A stretch of 37,668 bases of DNA from an uncultured Prevotella sp. GTDB lineage: Bacteria; Bacteroidota; Bacteroidia; Bacteroidales; Bacteroidaceae. The stretch spans positions 1 to 37,668 of the forward strand of contig CAAGLS010000036.1 of the NCBI GenBank assembly GCA_900770845.1, in the 5' to 3' direction. The stretch's first letter is position 1, and the number at the start of each line of letters is the position of its first letter. The position numbers and the translations under genes were made by a program. This document shows, one piece after another, positions 7,176 through 16,000 of the stretch. The notes beneath the pieces were generated by a model, which did not search any database, was not told the origin of the DNA, and saw only the letters and a program-made list of their open reading frames with translations.

Positions 7176-8399
7176 ATGAGTTATCGAAGAATACGCAGAT
7201 ACAGAAACTTGTTCAAGTTGGGACGCTGGATGCGCGCCCATCTTGGATGGTTGTTCCGCGTTCTCTCTTGGCTGGGCATGGTGTTCCGTCGTGTGCAGGA
7301 CAGGAAAAAGGTCGTAAAGAAGCTCGACTGGTATATCATACGCAAGTTCATCGGCACCTACATCTACTCCATCCTGCTCATCATCTCCATCTCCATCGTC
7401 TTCGACGTCAACGAGAATCTTGCCAAGTTCGCCCAATATCATGCTCCGCTGAAGGCCATCGTGTTCGACTACTACGCCAACTTCGTGCCTTATTTCGCCA
7501 ACCTCTTCAGCCCGCTCTTCGTCTTCATCGCCGTCATCTTCTTCACCTCCAAGCTTGCCGGCAACTCCGAGATCATCGCCATGTTGGCCTCGGGCATATC
7601 GTTCAAGCGCCTGCTGCGTCCCTACATGCTGTCTTGCGTGCTGATCTCGGCCCTCTCGTTCTATCTCAGCGCCTTTGTCATCCCCCATGGCAACGTGATT
7701 CGCCAGAACTTCGAGACCATGTACAAGAACAAAAAGAAGAACACGGCGGCCGACAATGTGATGCTGCAGGTTGACAAGGGAGTGGTGGCCTACATCCAGC
7801 ACTACGACAATGAGCACAAGCACGGCTATGGATTCTCGCTCGACAAGTTTCAGAACAAGAACTTGGTGTGGCACACCACGGCGATGGACATCCAATACGA
7901 CACCATTTCTGACAGCAAGTACCACTGGACGCTCATTGGATGGAAGACGCGCAAACTGCAGGGACTCCGTGAGCAAATCACCCAGGGGGCTAAAAAGGAC
8001 ACCGTGCTGATGATGGAACCCACCGACCTGGTGTATTCCAAGGGACAGCAGGAAACCTTCACCCTGCCACAGCTTGAGGAGTACATCTCCAAACAGCAGG
8101 TGCGCGGCTCCGGCAATGTGGTGCAGTATCAGGTGGAGTACCATAAGCGCATCGCCGCCAGCTTCGCCTCGTTCATACTTACCATCATCGGTGTCTCCCT
8201 GAGCTCCAAGAAGCGCAAGGGAGGCATGGGTCTTTACCTCGGCATAGGATTGGCATTGAGCTTTCTGTATATCATGCTGCAGACGGTGAGCTCCACTTTC
8301 GCCATCCAGGCCAACTTCCCGCCCATGTTGGCGGCGTGGGTGCCGAACATCATTTTTGCCGTCGTGGCGTGGTTCTGTTACCGCCATGCGCCAAGTTGA
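7176..8399 (+). CDS. LptF/LptG-family LPS-export permease (YjgP/YjgQ)
   Basis: A 407-residue inner-membrane permease of the type that pairs with LptB to extract lipopolysaccharide from the inner membrane. The hallmark start LDWYIIRKFIGTY lies at residues ~49-61, followed by three N-terminal helices (to ~residue 172), a long periplasmic domain and three C-terminal helices (from ~residue 325). That is the LptFG layout. Before the hallmark there is an Arg/Trp-rich extension of about 48 residues that relatives usually lack. In-frame ATGs at 7230 and 7278 would shorten it, but 7176 follows a purine-rich AGGAA stretch. It probably shares the lon-tgt transcript. LptF and LptG cannot be told apart here. 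Confidence 0.88.
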   Translation: MSYRRIRRYRNLFKLGRWMRAHLGWLFRVLSWLGMVFRRVQDRKKVVKKLDWYIIRKFIGTYIYSILLIISISIVFDVNENLAKFAQYHAPLKAIVFDYYANFVPYFANLFSPLFVFIAVIFFTSKLAGNSEIIAMLASGISFKRLLRPYMLSCVLISALSFYLSAFVIPHGNVIRQNFETMYKNKKKNTAADNVMLQVDKGVVAYIQHYDNEHKHGYGFSLDKFQNKNLVWHTTAMDIQYDTISDSKYHWTLIGWKTRKLQGLREQITQGAKKDTVLMMEPTDLVYSKGQQETFTLPQLEEYISKQQVRGSGNVVQYQVEYHKRIAASFASFILTIIGVSLSSKKRKGGMGLYLGIGLALSFLYIMLQTVSSTFAIQANFPPMLAAWVPNIIFAVVAWFCYRHAPS

Positions 8400-8459
8400 T
8401 CCTCCCTGAGGGATTGTGTTCAGGATTAGTGCAGCATTAACGTAAAAAGATTTTAGATT

Positions 8460-9842
8460 ATGCATTTTGATGAGACTGATTTGAATGACAATGTGTTGGA
8501 TGCGTTGTGGGACATGCACTTCGACGAGTGCACGCCCATACAGGAACGCTGCATCCCTCCCATCCTCGCTGGGCGCGACGTGATGGGCATCGCGCAGACG
8601 GGTACGGGCAAGACGGCCGCCTATCTGCTGCCAATCCTCTCCAAACTGGACGATGGCGGCTATCCGCAGGATGCCGTCAACTGCATTGTCATGTCGCCAA
8701 CTCGTGAGCTGGCACAGCAAATCGACCAGGCCATGCAGGGATTCTCCTATTATCTGGATGGGGTGAGCAGCTTGGCTGTCTACGGCGGCAACGACGGCAA
8801 CCGCTATGACCAGGAGGTGAAGAGCCTCAGGTTGGGAGCCGATGTGGTGATTGCCACGCCGGGACGCCTCATCTCCCATTTGCAGATGGGCAACTTGGAC
8901 ACAAGCCGTGTGAGCTTCTTCGTGCTCGACGAGGCCGACCGTATGCTCGATATGGGATTCTCCGACGACATCCTGACCATCGCCAAGGGACTGCCCGCCA
9001 ACTGCCAGACGGTGATGTTCTCGGCCACCATGCCGCCTAAGATTGAGGATTTGGCCAAGAGCCTGTTGAAGGATCCTGTGATGGTGAAACTGGCAGTGAG
9101 CAAGCCCGCCGAGAGAATACAGCAGAGCGCCTACGTGTGCTATGAGCCTCAGAAGTTGGGCATCATCCGTGACATCTTCAAGAAAGGCGACTTGAAGCGG
9201 GTCATCATCTTCTCGGGCAAGAAGACCAAGGTGAAGGAAATCAACCGTGCGTTCATCCGTATGCACATCAATTCGGGTGAGATGCACTCCGACCTGACGC
9301 AGGCCGAGCGCGACGACATCATGTTCAAGTTCAAGAGTGGGCAGATCGATGTGCTTGTGGCCACCGACATTGTGGCTCGTGGCATCGACATCGACGATGT
9401 GTCGATGGTCATCAACTATGATGTTCCCCACGACGTGGAGGACTATGTGCATCGCATCGGTCGCACGGCCAGAGCCGACAAGGCTGGCGTGGCCATCACC
9501 TTTGTCAGCGACGAGGAGATGTTCTACTTCAACCAGATCGAGAAGTTCTTGGAAAAGGAGATAACGAAGAATCCTTTGCCCAAGGAGTTGGGCGCGGGTC
9601 CTGAATATCGTCAGGTGGGAAAGCCTTCGGCCCACGGACGTGGTGGGCGCGGTCGCGGCCGCAAGGACTCACGTGGTGGAAACAGGAAAAAACCGTCGCG
9701 CAATGGGCGCGGTGGGCAAAACAAGAAGGCTCGCCACAACGATACCAAGCCGGCCGACGCTCCCGTAAAGTCGCCCAAGAGGCACAATCGCCACAACAAA
9801 CCACAAGTCAACCGAAGAACTCCTCAGGCCGACAAAGACTAA
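8460..9842 (+). CDS. DEAD-box RNA helicase (RhlE/CshA-like)
   Basis: A 460-residue ATP-dependent RNA helicase, likely acting in ribosome assembly or RNA turnover. Motifs run in order: the Q motif near residues 3-28, Walker A AQTGTGKT at 45-52, PTRELAQQ, DEAD at 157-160, SAT, then the second RecA fold with VATDIVARGIDI and YVHRIGRTARA. Beyond residue ~385 the tail is highly basic and rich in RG and Lys (GRGGRGRGRK and following), typical of an RNA-binding extension. It starts 60 bp after the permease gene without a recognisable TAnnTTTG box, so read-through from the lon operon is possible. An inverted repeat follows its stop. Confidence 0.93.
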   Translation: MHFDETDLNDNVLDALWDMHFDECTPIQERCIPPILAGRDVMGIAQTGTGKTAAYLLPILSKLDDGGYPQDAVNCIVMSPTRELAQQIDQAMQGFSYYLDGVSSLAVYGGNDGNRYDQEVKSLRLGADVVIATPGRLISHLQMGNLDTSRVSFFVLDEADRMLDMGFSDDILTIAKGLPANCQTVMFSATMPPKIEDLAKSLLKDPVMVKLAVSKPAERIQQSAYVCYEPQKLGIIRDIFKKGDLKRVIIFSGKKTKVKEINRAFIRMHINSGEMHSDLTQAERDDIMFKFKSGQIDVLVATDIVARGIDIDDVSMVINYDVPHDVEDYVHRIGRTARADKAGVAITFVSDEEMFYFNQIEKFLEKEITKNPLPKELGAGPEYRQVGKPSAHGRGGRGRGRKDSRGGNRKKPSRNGRGGQNKKARHNDTKPADAPVKSPKRHNRHNKPQVNRRTPQADKD

Positions 9843-9856
9843 CCCTTCATCCCTAT

Positions 9857-9901
9857 GGAGTTGGAAGTTCTCTTCCAATTGGGGGAGACTCTTCCAACTC
9901 C
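9857..9901 (+). terminator. Possible terminator after the helicase
   Basis: GGAGTTGGAAG (9857-9867) pairs perfectly with CTTCCAACTCC (9891-9901). A nested TTGGAA/TTCCAA pair lies inside the left half. A pyrimidine-rich stretch follows, but there is no clean T run. The arms use the AACTTCC/AACTCCT heptads seen elsewhere, so this may be repeat-derived. Confidence 0.45.
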
Positions 9902-10024
9902 TAACTCTTTCGTTTCCTCTTTCTCTCTTCCTCTTGGCTTCCAATTCCTATGCATATTGTTGTAAATTGTGGGCTTTTAACAACATTTTAACTTAAACTT
10001 TATCCACAAAAGCCTTAAAATTGC

Positions 10025-10032
10025 TACCTTTG
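10025..10032 (+). promoter_or_regulatory. -7 box upstream of BspA-like gene
   Basis: TACCTTTG followed by CA matches the -7 consensus. The -33 element is unclear. If this is the promoter in use, the leader of the BspA-like gene is about 340 nt. No later TAnnTTTG box was seen before the ATG at 10378. Confidence 0.55.
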
Positions 10033-10046
10033 CAGCGGAAAAATAG

Positions 10047-10156
10047 GAGGCACGGCGTCCCGCCGTGCATGAATTTGCGGCGGGGGATGCCTCACCTCTC
10101 GCAACGAATCCAAGGAATAACGGCATGTCTTCCCGCCGTGCATGAATGTGCGGCGG
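10047..10156 (+). repeat. Paired GC hairpins in the BspA leader
   Basis: A 26-bp segment occurs twice, 73 bp apart (10058-10083 and 10131-10156), with one difference. Each copy is a hairpin: CCGCCG, loop TGCATGAATKTG, CGGCGG. In the first copy an alternative, mutually exclusive stem is also possible: GCACGGCG (10050-10057) with CGCCGTGC (10061-10068). GAGGCA (10047) can also close the outer helix with TGCCTC (10088). The segment lies in the presumed leader, between the -7 box and the start codon; the remaining ~220 bases before the ATG show nothing else recognisable. Confidence 0.65.
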
Positions 10157-10377
10157 CTTGGACGCTGCCCCTTCTACTTCGAAGCCAATGAATGGAGGTT
10201 TAGTTATATAGAAGAAAAATAAAAGACGGATTTGGAAAGAGTATGGCTAACATTCAGAATAGACTGCATACCTTATAAGCTCGGCTACAGCCCTCCTCAG
10301 CCAAAATCATACATGCTCTTCAATTTGTTTCCGGTTCGTCTGTGGTCTGGTACATTAACACATAATATAAGATAAAG

Positions 10378-12690
10378 ATGGGTAGGATTAATTTACATCA
10401 GTTGTCCTCTCCAATTCGGGGGGAGCGATTTAAGAATCTCAGCAAGGGTCTTCTCACCCTCGTTCTTCTCTTTCTCGGTAGCTTGCTGTCAACCGCACAG
10501 ACTGGCGTAACGAAAGGTACCGTGTTCAAGGGCAACGCTGTCTACGTCAACACTACTGGGAAAAAAGTGCAAAGTGACCAAGACTACCTCACGTATACTG
10601 TCATTACGCCGACTACATCCACGAATTACTTTAGTCCAGGAGCTGTTAAATTGAAGGCCACCAGCGGTTATTCTATTTCTGGAAATCTTAACATACCTTC
10701 AATCATCTATAATTCTGCCAAAGTAGGTGGTGTGGATAAATTTTATGCTTATGCGGTGACGGAAGTGGAAGAAGCTGGTTTTGAGAAACAAGAGAAAATT
10801 ACCAGCGTGTATTTTCTGCAAGATGCAAACCTGCAAGCATCTTCCTACCAAGTCACTACTATTGGCAAGAATGCCTTTGCTGGTACAACAGGACTGACTG
10901 GTACTTTGCAGCTACCACGGTCTATTACAAGCATTGGGGACAATGCCTTTGGTGTTAACACTACGACTCCAATCACCAATGTGGTAATTGGTGCTAACTC
11001 TACAGGACCATCAAGCATCACTGTTGGGGCTGATGTCTTCAAGGGGCGTACAATTACGAATCTTCACCTCTTGGGCAACTTCGGCTCGCATATCACCATT
11101 AGCAACAATAAGGCTCTTTTCAGTAAGGACAATGTCACAAATGTCTACTACTATGGTGACGGTAACGACGACAGCTACTATGCTTTCCTGACCGCCATCG
11201 ACAGCAAAGGCTTCGGTTTGCCTGGACAGAACCTCTATTTGCCCAGCGACGAGATAAAAAGCTTTGTGGACAACTGCACCGCCAACAACCATTCTGACGA
11301 TTGGATTCCATCTACCATCAACTGCCTTACTTTTGAACACGAGGTTAGCGGCATAGGTAAGTTTACATTTATGATTACTACGACAGACATTCAGAATGGT
11401 GGTGCTCAGTTGGCTATTCATGCTGCCAAGTTCGACGATGGGGTGATAAATCCTACCCTTGACTTTAGCGAAGATGCATGGGAAACCGACTTGATGCCTA
11501 CAGCCACGAGTCTCACGCCTGACGTCACAATGATTGGCTCCAAGGCTTTTGCAGGCAATGACAACCTGCAATCCATCACCATCATTCCTAATGCGTCTGA
11601 TGCCGCCGTTACCCTTAAAGGCGATGCTTTCGCGGGAGCAAAGGCTCTTAGATATATCGACCTCTCGAGAAGTACAAAGTTTGCTGAGGCTGATGGCTAC
11701 ACGCTTTCGCGTATTCCGACTACGACAACCGATGAGAACACTCCCTACAGATACACAAAGGGAACGGATGGAAAGGGTAAGTACGACTACGAACTGACAA
11801 GCACCAATCCTTTTGGTGGTCTGCCTGCCTACACGCTCGTCTTCCTGCCTACCAACATCACGTCTTATCCCTCCGGCTCTACCGAGACGGTCTACAAGAC
11901 TGACGGAACAACAGCCACAAACCTCACGCGGCCTCTCGACGAGAACTTCGTGCTTAAAGATACCTACTACGACAGCTACAAGTGCAACAACTTCGGTGTC
12001 TACGACATTACAGCCCTCGACAACACGACGGCCACAGGCCAGAAGTACAGTTGGTATTCCTTCCTCAATCCCCACGAGTTCACTGCCGCCAACAGCAAGT
12101 TCTATCGCCAGTTCTCGGCTGGTGTTCCCTCATCGGTGTGCCTGCCTTTCCAGCCCGCTGCCACAAGCGATGGCAAATTCTACACCTACAAGTCAGACGA
12201 CGCCAAGCATATCGTAATTACAACGGTGGACGCTCCTTTGGCCAATACGCCCTACTTCTTCTATCCGAGCAACAATGCGACGCTCTCAAGCACCGCCTCA
12301 CAAACCATTGGCGCGGTGACCACTTCCGAGGAGAAGACGAGCAACAATCTCTATGGTGTCTACGCAGGGAAATCGTTTGATGGAGTTAATAATGCCTACG
12401 GAATGGCTTCTACAGACTTTACTTATAATGGCACGAAGTATCCAGCCGGAACCTTTGTCAAGTTTTCAGGTACAGCTTATCTCAATCCTTTCCGCGCCTA
12501 TCTGCTCTTGAACGGTTCGAGTGCCAAGTCGGCTGTGATGGAAATGGTTGTGGACGATACTCCTACGGGTATCACCAACCTGCCAACTGCTTCCAATGCA
12601 GAAACATCCTACTACAACTTGCAGGGCATGAGAGTGGCTGCACCCACAAAGGGCATCTTCATCCACAACGGAAAGAAGATTGTAAAATGA
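10378..12690 (+). CDS. Secreted BspA-like leucine-rich-repeat protein
   Basis: A 770-residue exported protein. The N-terminus has a signal peptide with an unusually long polar start (about 24 residues) before the hydrophobic core LLTLVLLFLGSLLS, cleaved near STAQ. The body contains BspA-type LRR_5 repeats, seen as IGKNAFAGTTGL, ITSIGDNAF, MIGSKAFAGNDNLQSI and KGDAFAGAKALRYIDLS. BspA relatives are surface adhesins, often binding fibronectin or other bacteria. The end (YYNLQGMRV, then KGIFIHNGKKIVK) is the tail common on secreted Prevotella proteins, probably a sorting or anchoring element. Base composition is lower in GC than the neighbours in the first half. A short acidic ORF follows 25 bp downstream. 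Confidence 0.85.
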   Translation: MGRINLHQLSSPIRGERFKNLSKGLLTLVLLFLGSLLSTAQTGVTKGTVFKGNAVYVNTTGKKVQSDQDYLTYTVITPTTSTNYFSPGAVKLKATSGYSISGNLNIPSIIYNSAKVGGVDKFYAYAVTEVEEAGFEKQEKITSVYFLQDANLQASSYQVTTIGKNAFAGTTGLTGTLQLPRSITSIGDNAFGVNTTTPITNVVIGANSTGPSSITVGADVFKGRTITNLHLLGNFGSHITISNNKALFSKDNVTNVYYYGDGNDDSYYAFLTAIDSKGFGLPGQNLYLPSDEIKSFVDNCTANNHSDDWIPSTINCLTFEHEVSGIGKFTFMITTTDIQNGGAQLAIHAAKFDDGVINPTLDFSEDAWETDLMPTATSLTPDVTMIGSKAFAGNDNLQSITIIPNASDAAVTLKGDAFAGAKALRYIDLSRSTKFAEADGYTLSRIPTTTTDENTPYRYTKGTDGKGKYDYELTSTNPFGGLPAYTLVFLPTNITSYPSGSTETVYKTDGTTATNLTRPLDENFVLKDTYYDSYKCNNFGVYDITALDNTTATGQKYSWYSFLNPHEFTAANSKFYRQFSAGVPSSVCLPFQPAATSDGKFYTYKSDDAKHIVITTVDAPLANTPYFFYPSNNATLSSTASQTIGAVTTSEEKTSNNLYGVYAGKSFDGVNNAYGMASTDFTYNGTKYPAGTFVKFSGTAYLNPFRAYLLLNGSSAKSAVMEMVVDDTPTGITNLPTASNAETSYYNLQGMRVAAPTKGIFIHNGKKIVK

Positions 12691-12715
12691 TTGTTGATTC
12701 TAAATTCAGACGACA

Positions 12716-12895
12716 ATGAAGAGATACATAGCACCAGATACAAGTGTCGTGAGGATTCACGTTAGTGGGGATATCACCGATGAAAAAGAATATGGAGGAA
12801 GCCCAGTTCCAGAATTTGGCGGAGAGGGCGGTGCCAAATCCGTAGACTTCGACGAAGAGGATGAATTGGACAGCCAAGACACCAAGTGGGAGTAA
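12716..12895 (+). CDS. Small acidic protein, 59 residues
   Basis: ATG at 12716 opens a 59-residue frame ending in TAA at 12895. It begins MKRYIAPDTSVVRIHV, has a Gly/Pro-rich middle (GGSPVPEFGGEGG) and ends very acidic (DFDEEDELDSQDTKWE). This plan, a start resembling MKKYxxP followed by a hydrophobic stretch and a Gly-rich then Asp/Glu-rich end, resembles small uncharacterised proteins I associate with Prevotella surface-protein genes. It lies 25 bp after the BspA-like gene and ends before the terminator shared with nifJ, so it is probably co-transcribed. Function unknown. Confidence 0.6.
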   Translation: MKRYIAPDTSVVRIHVSGDITDEKEYGGSPVPEFGGEGGAKSVDFDEEDELDSQDTKWE

Positions 12896-12960
12896 TACCC
12901 ACTCCTCGCTGCTGGCTCCTCTTCCCCTATCTTCCAACAGCGTTCTAACTTCCAACTAAA

Positions 12961-12992
12961 AAAGGCTCGCCTCCATTTGGAGGCGAGCCTTT
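12961..12992. terminator. Bidirectional terminator
   Basis: A perfect 14-bp stem: AAAGGCTCGCCTCC (12961-12974) pairs with GGAGGCGAGCCTTT (12979-12992) around a 4-nt loop. An A run on its left gives a T run for nifJ transcripts, so it serves both the BspA-like unit and nifJ. Confidence 0.9.
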
Positions 12993-13010
12993 ATAGTGCT
13001 TGTTGTTTGA

Positions 13011-16000
13011 TTATTCAGCGTTCGACCAGTCTTCCTGGCTCTTGCGGATGTAGCTCTGGTAGCGACGCTTGGCTGCCTTCTCGGTCTCAGTGTAGAGCTC
13101 TTCTGCCAGTTCAGGGCGTGCCTTCTTCAGAGAGGAGAAGCGAACCTCGCCCAAGAGATAATCCTGGAACTTATCCCACTGCGGCTCCTTGGAGTCGAGC
13201 TGGAACGGGTTCTTGCCCTCCTTGGCCAAGTCGGGGTTGTAACGCCACAGATGCCAGTAGCCGCACTCCACTGCCAAAGCCTCCTCGTGCTGCGAGCGGC
13301 CCATGTTTCGCTTGTCGGCCTTGCTGCCCTTGATGCCGTGGTTGATACAGGGAGAGTAGGCGATGACCAACGAAGGCCCGTGGTAAGCCTCAGCCTCGCG
13401 GATGGCCTTGAGCGTCTGTGCATTGTCGGCGCCCATTGCAATCTGGGCCACATATACGTAGCCGTAGGTGGTCTGCATCAAGCCAAGGTCTTTCTTGGTC
13501 ACACGCTTGCCGGAGGCAGCGAATTGTGCGATGGCGCCTAAGGGCGTAGCCTTGGAGCTCTGACCGCCTGTGTTGGAATAGACCTCTGTGTCGAGAACCA
13601 GGATGTTCACATCCTCGCCGGAAGCCAACACGTGGTCAAGCCCTCCGTAGCCGATGTCGTAGGAAGCACCGTCGCCACCGATGATCCACTGGCTGCGTTT
13701 CACCAAATAGTGGTCGAGCGTCTTCAGTTCCTTGCAAACCGGGCAGCCAGCCTCCGCACCCTGTGCAATCAGCGGTTTCAGCTGGGCGGCGGCAGCCTTG
13801 GAGCCGTCGGCGTCGTCCTTGTTGGCAATCCAGTTTTGGGCAGCCTCCTTGAACTCGGCCGGAGTGTGCTCGCCGGCAATGGCTTCATTGAGCAGGTTGG
13901 TGATGCGCTCTCTCATCTTCTTGTTGCCCAATGCCATGCCGAGGCCAAACTCGCAGAAGTCCTCAAACAGTGAGTTGTCGAAGGCAGGACCCTGGCCCTT
14001 GGCGTTCGTGGTGTAGGGCGAAGAGGGAATGGAAGCTGAATAGATGGAAGAGCAGCCTGTGGCGTTGGCAATCATTTCGCGATCGCCAAAGAGCTGTGAC
14101 ACCAACTTCACGTAGGGAGTCTCGCCGCAGCCGGAGCAAGCGCCAGAGAACTCAAACAACGGCTGGGCGAACTGAGAGTTCTTGGGACTCTGCTTGATGT
14201 CGACCAAATCCTGCTTGCTGGCCACGTTGTTGACCAAGTATTCCCAATTGGCGGCCTCCTGCTTCATTTCGGGAGCGTCCACGTTGAAGGGCACCATCTT
14301 CAGGGCTTTCTTCACCTCGCCCGTCTCGCGGTCCTTCTTGCCCGGGCAAACATCGGCGCAGTTGCCGCAGCCCAGACAGTCGAGTACGGAGACCTCCTGG
14401 CGGAAGTGCATACCCTTGAGAGCCTTGGGAGCAAGTACGGGCAGCGTGACCAACTCACCAGCGCCCTTGAGCTCGTCGTCGGTAAGAACGAACGGACGGA
14501 TGGCGGCGTGAGGACAAACGAAGTCGCACTTGTTGCACTGGATACAGTTCTCTGAGTTCCAAACAGGTACGAAGGCTTCCACGCCGCGCTTCTCCCAAGC
14601 TGCGGTGCCGTTCTGCCAAGTGCCGTCCACAGTGCCGTGCTTCACAAAGTCGCTGACCTTCAGCAGGTCGCCGGCTTGGGCATTGATGGGGCGCACCAGT
14701 TCCTTGACGAATGCGGGAGCGTTGTCCTCCTGCGCGTCGTCGTCAGCGAGGTTGGCCCATGCGGGATCCACAGCGAGTTCTTTGTACTCACCGCCGCGGT
14801 CAACAGCAGCATAGTTCTTGTCGACCACATCCTGTCCCTTCTTGCCGTAAGACTTCACGATGAAGGCCTTCATCTGCTCCACAGCGAGTTCGATTGGAAT
14901 CACCTTGGTGATGCGGAAGAATGCGCTCTGCAGGATGGTGTTGGTGCGGTTGCCCAGACCAATCTCCTGTCCAATCTTGGTGGCGTTGATATAGTATACC
15001 TTGATGTGGTGCTTGGCGAAGTAGCGCTTCACCTTGTTGGGGATGAAGCTTACAAGCTCATCGCCGTCGAAGATGGTGTTGAGCAGGAATGTGCCATTGT
15101 CGCGCAGACCACGGGTTACGTCGTACATGTGGAGGTAAGCCTGTACGTGGCAAGCCACGAAATTGGGCGTGTTCACCTGATAGGCGCTGTGGATGGGCTC
15201 GTCGCCGAAGCGCAGGTGGGAGCAGGTGAAGCCGCCCGACTTCTTGGAGTCGTAGGAGAAGTAGGCTTGGCAATACTTGTTGGTGTTGTTGCCGATAATC
15301 TGTACGGAGTTCTTGTTGGCGCCCACTGTTCCGTCGGAACCCAAGCCGTAGAATTTGGCCTCGAAGAGGGAGTCGCCGCCCATGGGGATTTCCTCCACCT
15401 CGGGCAGGGATGTGAAGGTCACGTCGTCGACGATGCCCACGGTGAAGTGGTTCTTGGGCTCGGGAAGCTCAAGGTTGTTGAACACGGAGATAATCTTTGC
15501 TGGAGTGGTGTCGGAAGAACCCAGACCATAGCGGCCGCCAACGATGAGCGGCTTGCGGGGATCGTCGTAGAGTGCGCTCTTCACATCGAGATAGAGCGGC
15601 TCGCCCTCTGCTCCCGGCTCCTTGGTGCGGTCGAGAACGGCAATGCGCTTCACTGTTGCAGGCAGAGTCTTCTTCAGGAAGTCGACCGAGAATGGACGAT
15701 AGAGGTGGACAGCCACCATACCAACCTTCTTGCCCTGCTTGGTCAGATAGTCGATGGCCTCGCGAGCAGGCTCTGTGGCCGAACCCATCAGCACGATGAC
15801 ATTCTCTGCGTCGGGTGCGCCATAGTAGTTGAAGAGATGGTACTCGCGGCCGGTGATCTTTGAGATTTCGCCCAAATATTTCTCCACGGCAGCCGGCACT
15901 CTGTCATAGTACTCGTTGCAGGCCTCACGATGAGTGAAGAAAGTCTCGGGGTTCTCAGCCGTACCACGTGTCACGGGACGCTCAGGAGAGAGTGCGCGGT

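Noticed and set aside
7161..9635. 824-codon open frame on the minus strand
   Set aside because: It lies antisense to the permease and helicase genes, both of which have full family motifs. Its translation is His/Val/Gly-rich with no domain; it is a shadow of codon bias.
10047..10156. Known riboswitch class
   Set aside because: Hairpins are clear, but I recognise no conserved core of any named riboswitch.
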